DNA of 64,000 nucleotides, from the NCBI GenBank assembly GCA_010093605.1, contig MU004198.1:626456-690455 (forward strand), given 5' to 3'. Numbering within the stretch: the stretch's first letter is position 1; each line of letters opens with the position of its first letter. This DNA comes from Lophium mytilinum (lineage: Eukaryota; Ascomycota; Dothideomycetes; Mytilinidiales; Mytilinidiaceae). The notes below the pieces were generated by a model. The model ran no database searches, had not been told where the DNA came from, and saw only the letters and a program-made list of their open reading frames with translations. Made by a program: the position numbers and the translations under genes. Below, piece by piece: positions 55,924 to 64,000 of the stretch.

Positions 55924-58900
55924 CTAATCCCCAATCACGCTCTCCACTTCGGCTTCCCTCTCGCCCTCCTCCTCTGCAGCGTCCTCCCCACCCTCTCCCT
56001 CCCCATCGTCATCGCCCGAGTCCGCCATAACTTCGTCTTCGCTACTGTCATCATCGATGACGATGGTCTTACTCTTCGCTTTCTTCGGACTCGCAGGTTT
56101 CGCCTTGGCCACGGGCTTCGCGCCACCCGCAGCCCCCTTCCCCTTCTTCGCCCTCTCCAAAAACGCACACACCTCTCTCCAGCTGGCCCCCAACTTCGTG
56201 CGATTCCGCTCCAGCCGCTTGCGAACCGTACCGCGTGAATCATCTAACAGCCCACCCAGCACCGCCATAACCATCTTGCCCCCAATCTCGCAAAGCCGCT
56301 TCTCAGCCAATAACGTGCGTTGCGTCTTCTCCGCCGCCGCATTAGCCGAGTTGCCATCCACATCCACCACCACCACCTCCTCCGCCTCATCATCCGAGTC
56401 CATGGGTTCGTCGTCAGACAGCGGTTCCGCATCAATATCCGTCTCCGCATCCCTCTGCAGCTCCTTATCCTTCTCATTCGCCTTCCCATCCAGCTTCTTC
56501 CCCGCGCGCTTCGCAAACGCGAGTTCCGCCGCCGCGAACACGCTGAGGAGGTGCTTGCGGACGTCCGGGTCGATGGGCTGGATGAGCGCTTCCCAGTCCT
56601 CGAGCCCGCTCTCGTCGGCGTCCACGGCGGTCCCGTTCTCCTGCGGCGCTTTGCCCTTGCCTTTCGCCTTCTTGCGGTCGTCGCGGCTGCGCTTCGCGTC
56701 GCGTAACACCATGAAGACGCAGTAGAGGTCGCACAGCACGCCGGCGGCCTCGATGCGGATCTCGTCGGCGCCCTTGCGGCTGTGCATGACCTGGATCAGC
56801 GCGTCTTTGGTGTCGTCGAAGCGGGCGGCGACCGTGGCGACGTCAGCGTCGGGGATCGGGGTGGAGGAGAGGATGGCGGTTTTCCAGTGGCTGATTTTCC
56901 ACATAAAGTAGGGTAGCACGGCGCGGAGGGCGTGGCTGGCCAGGGCGTCTTCGCCGGCGGAGGTTTCGGGCGCGAGGTCGGCGTCTGGTTGGGGGACGCC
57001 GCGCGTGATGAGGGTGATTAGGGCGGAGATGGGTGCGACGGAGGTGTTTGTGTCTGTAGTGGCGGCCTTGGCGGCTTTAGATTTCGATTTGGGTTTGGGT
57101 GTTGTGGGGACTGCTTCGAGGATCTCTACGCAGTCAGAGATGGATGCCAGGTTCGCGATGCGGAGAACGGTGTTCGTGACACCGGTGAGGATGTTGTCGG
57201 AGAGAGAGCCGCGGGTTGAGAGGTCCCGGCCCTTGGTAAGCGTAGCAAAAGCGTTCATCGTGTCGTCCCATAGCAGCTGCACTTTACCGTCTGTGATCTC
57301 GCGGAGTTCTTCGTACCCACGTGCGTGTCGGAGAGCCTCACTGGCCTCGAGGAGGACACGCTCGTTACCGTGAGTCATGAACTGCTTGTTGATGTCGTCG
57401 AGAAGTGCGGCGAGGGTTGCGTCTTGGCGGAGTTCCTGGAAAACATCAAGGTTGAGGACGCGCTCCAGGTTCAACACGCTGGACGCGGCATCGGGGATTG
57501 CACCAAACTTCTTGAGTAGGCGCGGTATCAGGAGCGCTAGGTGGCGAACGGCTTGCTCTTGGTTCGCAATCAGTTCCTCGCGCTGGGCTTTGGTCAATCT
57601 CCCTTTCACAGTCTTTTTATGGGCGTCGGTAGAGGGTTCGCCGGCATTCGCAAGACTGATTTTCACCGCGGCGTTGAGGATCTCCAGGAGAATGATTTCT
57701 TCGCGTTCGGAGAGTTTGCAGTTTTGTTGAAGCATTGCACCCGCATCAGTCGTGGATCCGTTCTCAGTGGTTTGAGAGTGATCGAAAAGCAGATAGCCTG
57801 CCAATATTTCCCATTGCTGAATCTCGGGCATGTGGTCGTAAAGGGATTGGGCGGCGAGAGAGAAACGCGATTCGATGCCGGCAGCGATGAGTGCGAAGTG
57901 GGATCCTGCAATGTGCTCGATTTGGTTTGGTAGTTCGCCCTCTTCAGAATCGTATAAATCGAGCTGCGAGACCAAACATTTGAGCTTCAACCATTCGAGC
58001 CTGGGCTGATCATAGTCATCGTCGTCTTCTGGTCGTACTAAAGCATCGTCAAGAGTTTCCTGACCTCCCATCTCATCAATGGTACCCTCATAGACGACAT
58101 TGATATTCTCCACGAAGAAATCCACTACAGCCTTTCGGACTCGTGGCTCCGAGTCAAAGATTAGGCGTCCTATCGAGTCTATGTCGTCCGGTTCGAGCAT
58201 TTCAGCTTCCAGGAGGGTATCCAACAGCTCTACAGTAGACGCACGAACAGTCGCTTCAGCATCTGACGTTGCCATTTCGACGATCCGTGTCCTGAACCTT
58301 TCAGTGAACGTTCTCAGCCCAACCTGCTTGTCTTTATCTTTGAACAGCTTCTGCAAGCTTTTGATGACCGTTGCGCGCGATGGTGCGTGTGTATCCGAAA
58401 GCACCCAGCCAAGGTAACGAAGGTGATGGCCGTCGAAGAAGACTTCCGGATACGTGGTGATCCATTCACTTAGCGCTTCGATGCAGTCCACTCGTATCTT
58501 GGGATCCACGTCTCGATATCGGTGGATGAATACTGCATCGAACCAATCCCTAAGCCAATGATCGACCGTTTCCTTTCTTTGGCCCATCTCCTGGGCCCTT
58601 GCTTCTAGCCCTTGAACTCTTCCCTTGTTGACTTTTGCTTTCTTTGCTTCCGATTCGCTCTGTCGGCGCGCCTTGGCTTCGCTTTCAACCGTTTCTTTCC
58701 CCACATGACACAGCGCAGTAATGATGGCCAACGATGAAACCGTTGCAGTATGTCTGAATGGGCGATTGCTGGCGGATGACATTGTACTGATCCACACTTC
58801 GAAATTCTCGATAAGTACAATATTGTCGAACAGTAAGCCGGTCTGGGCAATGGATTCGATGAGAGAGCGGAAGAAGCCTGAAAGGTTAGCCTTGAAGGCT

Positions 58901-59671
58901 GCTGTGCCTTTGCCCTTTGCCACCAGAGGATATTCCGTGATATCATTCTAGACCCAATTAGTAACATTCCAGGCACCACAGTTCCCTCACTCACTGCTTG
59001 GTATTCCTCTTGTATGTCCGTCAACTTTGTCGCGCAGCTATCAGGGTCTTCTATGTCGTGGAAGTCGACCTTTGAATTACATCCAGCGCATTTTAGGACA
59101 AGATTGACGATTTCGGCGACCGCTAAGGACTCGTTTTCGTTGAAACTGCTGATCCATCGGGCCGCGACGTCGTTTAGGTCATCTCCGCTCGTGAATACCT
59201 CAGCTATGGAAAGGTGTTAGTCATGCGCGTCAGAGCAGACAAAAATTGGCATCTACCATAGAGTCCCTCGGCCTCGCCAGGATCCACCATCTTCACTGTC
59301 CTGGCCTTCCGAGGCTTCTTCTGCTTCGGGGCAGCAGGCCGGATAGCCAAACTGACTTCGCCATTCGTCTTGCTCTTCTTGGGCGCGGGCTTGCGCGGGG
59401 CGATCGCCTTCTTCTTTTTCGCCCGCTTCTTCTCTCGGAGCTCCTCCTCGTCCGGCTCCCCCTCGCTCTCCTCGTCGCTCACCTCGTCGGACGCGTCGTC
59501 CATGTCTTCATCATCGTCTCCGTCGCGCTTGCGCTTCACGCTGCCGGAGGGGCTCGAGGCAGCGGCGAGGAGCTCGGGCTTCTTCACGACGCGTCCAGAC
59601 TTGCGCCGGGTGGCGGTGGAGGGCTCCGCTTCCGGCGAGGATAACTCCATGCTGGAGTTGCGGGCGGGCAT
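55924..59671 (-). CDS. SCC3: Cohesin subunit Scc3/SA (STAG family)
   Basis: HEAT-repeat subunit of cohesin that contacts DNA and the Scc1 kleisin. Exons are 59671-59257, 59203-58995 and 58947-55924, introns 53 and 47 bases, 1215 residues. The amino 140 residues are charged low complexity with Lys/Arg clusters (KKRAKKKKAIAPRKPAPKKSK). The STAG domain starts near VAARWISSF and includes SGFFRSLIES and VWISTMSSASNRPFRHTAT. The stromalin conservative domain follows (HRYRDVDPKIRVDCIEALSEWITTYPEVFFDGHHLRYLGWVLSD). The carboxy end is acidic (DDDSSEDEVMADSGDDDGEGEGG). No frame damage is seen. The start ATG 59671 lies three bases downstream of the stop of a 140-codon frame. Confidence 0.93.
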
Positions 59672-60094
59672 TTATTGTCGTCGGAATGGGGGGAGCAGAT
59701 ATTCGCGGTGGCGCAGAGTGGTGTCGTGTTGTTGTGCGGAACCTGGAAGACGCGCTGGCGCTTGGGCTCCAGTTCGCTCAGGGATTGCTAGCAGTGGCTT
59801 GGCGAGGGGCTCAACCTCGACCGCTGCCTGGGATGAATGCGCGTCAATGAGCGAGCAGACAATACGGCGCTTCTTAATGTGTGATACGGGTGAATTTGTG
59901 TTGATATGGCGGTTGACGGCGCACGATAGGACGACAAAGTTGATCTCAGGAGTCGGCTCCGGTTGCCCGTCTAGATGCTTTGCCCCTCCATCCACCTTCA
60001 TTACCACCTCTTCACAAGATATCGAGAGCCTTCGGTGCACGAATAGATTATTCATTTGTTCTACAGTACTAGGAGTCAAGTCTGGGTAAGCCAT
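59672..60094 (-). CDS. 140-codon frame abutting SCC3 (hypothetical)
   Basis: Open from ATG 60094 to TAA at 59672, three bases before the SCC3 start codon, same strand and frame. It begins MAYPDLTPSTVEQMNNLFVH and contains SPVSHIKKRRIVCSLIDAHSS. No family recognised. It may be a small gene, part of the SCC3 leader (a long upstream ORF), or chance; the even residue composition of its first 85 residues is the only reason to list it. Confidence 0.3.
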   Translation of the reverse strand: MAYPDLTPSTVEQMNNLFVHRRLSISCEEVVMKVDGGAKHLDGQPEPTPEINFVVLSCAVNRHINTNSPVSHIKKRRIVCSLIDAHSSQAAVEVEPLAKPLLAIPERTGAQAPARLPGSAQQHDTTLRHREYLLPPFRRQ

Positions 60095-61310
60095 CTTTTC
60101 TTCCTCACCGAGTTCTATGATAAGGTGCTAGGGCACTACAAAACAGGGCAAGTATCCTCATGATCAGCGTGTGGAAATCCTCCAATTCAAGCAAGCGGGG
60201 GATTGACGTGGTGTTATCATTTTTAAACCTGTTTAAAACTACACTGCATGGAGTTGATTAAGCTCACGTTCAAGAACATTTCAGTATGTCTTTTTTCTTT
60301 AATCTGTCGAAAATACCGCCTATTGTCAGAAAGAAGGTTTTAGTACGGGATTCTTTCATCTGCTTAGCATATTTCTGAGCTCAGGCAGTTATCTTATCCC
60401 ACACAGTTAGCCAGTTCCGTCCTCACAGTCTACGAAATTCTCAAAAACCCCGTCCAAAGCTCAGAGTCGTTGTTCAACTTGTTCAAGCGCCATTTCAAAT
60501 TCATAATCAACTTCACGCAACATCTTGGGAATACCGCATGTTGTACAGCGATTTACCGTTGCCTGAGTTACCTCAACATAGTTTTGCAAGTCTAATACAA
60601 GCCTTAAGTCTTGACCCCATCTACCTCGTTCGGTCACATCAAGCGGTGTCGTTCACAGTTGCAAAATTCACTTGGGGGCGCTGGAAAGATGCCTAAGACA
60701 ACATTTATTTAAGTATTACACACCTAAGAAGATTCGATCTCATCTCAACACGTTATTAAACTATAGAGCAACTCATCTAAGAGCTTTCATTACAAAATAG
60801 GCGATCGCGTTGTCAGTGCCTAGTTGTAACTCTAAAATTGTTCTCGGGGGTTTCAAAATCTTAGCCGCATTCCAAGAGTTTTATAGAGCTCACCTAGCTA
60901 CGCCCCGACTCGAATCATTTTAACACTTGTTCAGAAAAGTTACTATCAACCTTACAATGCTACAGTCTATGGTGCCGCGCCAATATATACCATTTCTCAG
61001 ATTATTGAGCTATGATATTGTTCGGCGTCTTGAAAGTATGTTGAAACATATATGCAGGTAGTGTAGAGTTTTACTCGGATAAATATCAATGGACTACTTG
61101 GGTACCCCAAAGCTTAACCGCTATGTAGGTGGTATAACTCACAGCGGGTCTCACGGCTTCATGACACTGTCGGAGTTGCTCCAACTAGATGAATATAGTA
61201 GAAAGCTCTTCGAACGGATCATGACTACTATCTGTTTGCATATCAAACCGCTCATTACACAGCTACTCAAAGTCCTCCAAACGCCCGGAATGTTTTCATG
61301 AGATGCCATC
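60095..61310. other. Gene-free stretch, somewhat AT-rich
   Basis: Stop-dense in all frames from about 60.1 to 61.08 kb. No transposon domain, LTR or repeat recognised. A 70-codon frame at 61089 is unsupported. Confidence 0.5.
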
Positions 61311-62234
61311 TCACTCCCCCAGCTCCAACCAATCCCAAGCCCTATCCTCCTTACTCCTAGGAACCAGCGGCGTGCCTGTCTGCAGCAACTGCGGCAGCAG
61401 TTTGAAAAGCTCCTCGCCAGGCTTATACTCAATAAACTTATACATATATACGTGTTGACACCGCTCCGCCGGGAAACTCTCCTTCGCCAGATCAGTCCCC
61501 GGGTTCTCTCCAACCCCAAGATCCAGATACCTAAACGTCGGCGCAAAGTCAAGACGATTCAAGAACGCGCAAAGATGCGCAAACGCAGAATGCTTGTACG
61601 AAAGCCTCGATTGCGCATCCGTCTCGCACGTCGCGATCTTAGTGATGAACCGATGCGGAAGATACTGCGATGCGAGCGCATGCTCCGTGATCCGTGGTGG
61701 CATGATCCGCTTGGCGCTATCCCAGACGTATTTCTCCCAAGTGACGGTCTCGTGCGTGTTGCCGCTGTAGCCGGTGTCGAAGCACAGCGACCAGCGCCTA
61801 ATCAGCTTGCTGTACTCTGGGTCTAAACTCGAGAAGAGGCGGAGATGCTGGACTGGCTTGACATGGGCCTGCGTTTGAGGCCGAGGTTGTGGGAGAAATC
61901 CAATGGCGAGGCGGCTGTCTGCGCCCTTGACGAAGAGGGTGAAGCTGTTTCTTTTCCAGAAGAGCGGCATCGCTTCGTCGTAGACTTGATGGTTCACGCG
62001 GAGGAGGGCTAAGTTCCCGGACTCCCATAGTGGGAGTTTGAAGGAGCGTGTTCCTTCGAACGCGTTGGAGTCGACGCCCTCATCTTCGTAGAGTTCGCGG
62101 GGAAAGCTGCGGGGAAGGCTGAGATACCAGATTTCTTCTCGAAGCTCGGATGGAAGCTGTAAGAGGCGGCACTCCAAGTCGCTAGTCTCCGGTGATGTTG
62201 AGAGCTTCGATAGAAGCTTGCTTATTGAATTCAT
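61311..62234 (-). CDS. F-box-like fungal protein of unknown function
   Basis: 307 residues, single exon, ATG 62234. It shows the same two hallmarks as the protein at 26576: CRLLQLPSELREEIWYLSLP near residue 22 and LALLRVNHQVYDEAMPLFWKRNSFTLFV near residue 75. The rest includes HLRLFSSLD and RYLDLGVGENPGTDLA without a known domain. Such proteins form large, fast-evolving families in ascomycetes. The two in this window are too diverged to be a recent duplication. Function unknown. Confidence 0.75.
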   Translation of the reverse strand: MNSISKLLSKLSTSPETSDLECRLLQLPSELREEIWYLSLPRSFPRELYEDEGVDSNAFEGTRSFKLPLWESGNLALLRVNHQVYDEAMPLFWKRNSFTLFVKGADSRLAIGFLPQPRPQTQAHVKPVQHLRLFSSLDPEYSKLIRRWSLCFDTGYSGNTHETVTWEKYVWDSAKRIMPPRITEHALASQYLPHRFITKIATCETDAQSRLSYKHSAFAHLCAFLNRLDFAPTFRYLDLGVGENPGTDLAKESFPAERCQHVYMYKFIEYKPGEELFKLLPQLLQTGTPLVPRSKEDRAWDWLELGE

Positions 62235-62396
62235 TTATATGGTGTAACCTGTGGATGAACCTTTGATGTCACGGCGGCTGGGAATTGTGGGGTGAGCTGG
62301 CCTGGAATAAAACAGACGCTAGCGTAAATTACAGTGGTATTCTAAGCTAGATATTTTATTTCAAGGTCTCATCTTCAGCTCCTTTCCATTCGTCTC

Positions 62397-63525
62397 TCAG
62401 AAGAAACCGATCACGTTTCTCGGGATGTACAACTTGTCAATACTCTCAATCTCCTCCTTCGAGAGCTCAAAGTTTACAGCTTCCACAGCCTCCTTGATCC
62501 TCTCAACCTTGCTCATGCCCAAAATCGGAGCCGTCATGTAAGGCTTGCTCAAACTCCAAGCGATAGCCACAATCGCCATGCTCGTTCCCCTCTTCTTCGC
62601 AATCTCCTAGATCTGCTCGTTGATCTTCTTATCTGTCTCGGTGATCGGGTTACCCAAAAATGCTCCAGCCATCGAACCGCCTCTTTCTGTGTCGCCGAAC
62701 TGGTCGTGTGGTCGCACGAGGAACCCCATGTGCACCGGACTCCACGGAATCATCCCCATACCAAACTTTGCGAGCGATGGAACCATCTCCCGCTCTTCTT
62801 CTCGGTAGACAGCGTTATGTAGGTTCTGTTGAACCAGATAAGACAAAGACTTAGACTATGTGTATCGAGGAGTATCTCGGAAGAAACTGTGCACTTACCT
62901 GCATCGAGATGAACTCGGTCCAGCCGTGAAGGCGGGCCGTGTACTGCATCTCAAGCAGCTGGTGGGCGTACATAGTGCTAGCACCAATGTATCTGACCTT
63001 CCCGCTCTTCACCACATCGTGCAGAGCCTCCATAGTCTCTTTGATTGGCGTGCGAGGATCGAAGCGATGGATTTGGAGCAGATCGATGTAGTCAAGGTCC
63101 AAGCGCTTCAAACTCGCGTCCACGCTGTCGAGGATGTGCTTGCGAGATAGCCCGAAGGCATTGATGTAGCCATTCCGCTCTCTCTCATCGGGAGAAACTG
63201 TCAATGGGTCCTCGTACACATCGCCCTTGCGCAATCCGACAGGCGCCCATACTTTTGTCGCGATGACGATATTGTGGCGGGGCCAATTGCCTTTCTTGAT
63301 GGCCTTTCCGAGGATCTCTTCAGAAACGCCGTTCGAGTAGCCGTTTGCGGTGTCGAAAAAGTTCAGACCAGACTCGTAGCAGGTTTGTAAGAGGGGAATG
63401 GCTTCGGCTTCTTCGATACACCACTTGTATCGTCCCCGGCGGTCTCCATAGGACATGCAGCCAACACAAATGCGGGAGACTCGGAGGCCGCTCTGGCCGA
63501 GGTTGGTGTATTTCATGGTGGCCAT
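62397..63525 (-). pseudogene. Aldo/keto reductase with one in-frame TAG
   Basis: Exon 1 is 63525-62899, a 73-base intron (GTAAGT...CAACAG), then exon 2 from 62825. Family marks are GQSGLRVSRICVGCMSYGD, NFFDTANGYSNGVSEEILGKA (catalytic Asp and Tyr), NIVIATKVW (catalytic Lys), DYIDLLQIHRFDP (catalytic His), VRYIGASTM, IPWSPVHMGFLVRP and AIAWSLSKPYMTAPILGMSKVERI (NADPH 2'-phosphate region). A TAG at 62607-62609 interrupts the second exon in frame; the same frame continues to TAG near 62397. Read through, the length would be about 351 residues; stopped, 281, lacking the cofactor-binding end. The codon at this site in relatives is often Gln or Val before EIAKKRG, so CAG to TAG is likely. Confidence 0.85.
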
Positions 63526-64000
63526 TTTGGATGGGTCGATTGAAGTGATTATTTTTTGACTTGATGGTTCTGAAGGTCTTTATATTGGTTTACCCTTGTA
63601 CTGACGTAGAATAGTTCGGAGGAGCGGAGTTAAGGATGGTAAACTACGGCAGTTTGGCAATGGTGCTAAGGACACTATCTCCATCTCTGTCTTCACTTCC
63701 GCGGCACCTCCACCATATGCTTCCAGTCTTCACACTCCAGATTAACAATCGAAGTTCAGGTCAGGTTACATTCTGCAGTTTGCCTCCACTCCGCATTGCC
63801 GTATCAATCTCTAGATTGTCAGCTTACGAGGCTCTACCAGACCGATGCGTCATTGCTTTTCAAACGTCGCGTTTCCTGTCCACAATTTTCTACACCCATT
63901 GCATGAGCATTTTCTACTTTGCGACCATGATGGAAGATCATAGTGAATGAGTCGTCAGATTGAGCTTTGAGCTCGGAAATTGACCAGTCTCCCCGTGTAA
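63526..64000. other. Upstream flank of the aldo/keto reductase
   Basis: Presumed promoter and intergenic DNA. A 104-codon plus-strand frame (63636-63950) has no recognisable features. Confidence 0.45.

Noticed and set aside
56057-56725. 222-codon plus-strand frame
   Set aside because: Antisense to the conserved SCC3 coding exon.
20059-59671. Idea that CUL4, POT1, SCC3, importin alpha and PARG form a chromosome-maintenance cluster
   Set aside because: They are separated by unrelated genes on mixed strands; eukaryotic gene order gives no operon logic, so adjacency is probably chance.

Overview
The window looks like filamentous ascomycete (Pezizomycotina) nuclear DNA. Most genes are split by GT-AG introns of about 43-75 bases, some with CTAAC/CTGAC-like branch points. 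A HET-domain gene is present, as is an LTR retrotransposon eroded by C-to-T/G-to-A changes like those left by RIP (repeat-induced point mutation). I cannot name the species.

Layout. 1-1548: most of a nicotinate phosphoribosyltransferase gene (minus), cut by the window edge. About 1.6-8.7 kb and 9.8-12.0 kb: an AT-rich compartment with a full-length Ty1/copia element (1893-7448; 257-base LTRs, TTTAT target-site duplication, one gag-pol frame full of nonsense codons), a solo LTR, an inverted LTR remnant and many GATA/TATC microsatellites. 12.2-13.9 kb: a predicted secreted beta-propeller-like protein. 15.5-17.2 kb: a HET-domain gene broken by one in-frame TAG. 17.8-18.0 kb: a 179-base MITE-like element. 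18.1 kb: a small intronless protein resembling bacterial S24-type proteins. 18.8-24.4 kb: a PI-PLC-like secreted protein, a vacuolar Ca2+/H+ exchanger and an NAD kinase. 24.7-27.6 kb: a microbial-type poly(ADP-ribose) glycohydrolase and an F-box-like protein. 28.7-31.5 kb: cullin-4. 32.4-36.9 kb: two tandem MYND/SET paralogues, both damaged. 37.4-39.1 kb: an MFS transporter. 39.2-42.2 kb: the mitochondrial dynamin Mgm1. 42.7-44.0 kb: a Dug3-like glutamine amidotransferase. 44.9-46.9 kb: importin alpha. 47.4-48.8 kb: two families of diverged repeats, one resembling repeated TATA/initiator core promoters. 48.9-50.9 kb: the telomere protein Pot1. 50.9-53.9 kb: gene-poor, with tandem repeats. 54.0-55.0 kb: a UPF0643-like protein. 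55.9-59.7 kb: cohesin subunit Scc3. 61.3-62.2 kb: a second F-box-like protein. 62.4-63.5 kb: an aldo/keto reductase with an internal TAG.

The GC-balanced part is mostly ordinary housekeeping: NAD metabolism (NPT1, NAD kinase), chromosome and nuclear maintenance (POT1, SCC3, CUL4, PARG, importin alpha), mitochondria (MGM1), glutathione turnover (DUG3) and calcium storage (CAX). These do not form one pathway or operon. The most unusual points are: RIP-like hits on the retrotransposon's catalytic residues; several otherwise intact accessory genes (HET, SET, aldo/keto reductase) each broken by a single TAG; the bacterial-looking S24-like gene beside a MITE; and the array of promoter-like repeats upstream of POT1. 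No CRISPR array, rRNA or intact tRNA was seen. Exon boundaries were set by eye from splice signals and family similarity, without transcript data.
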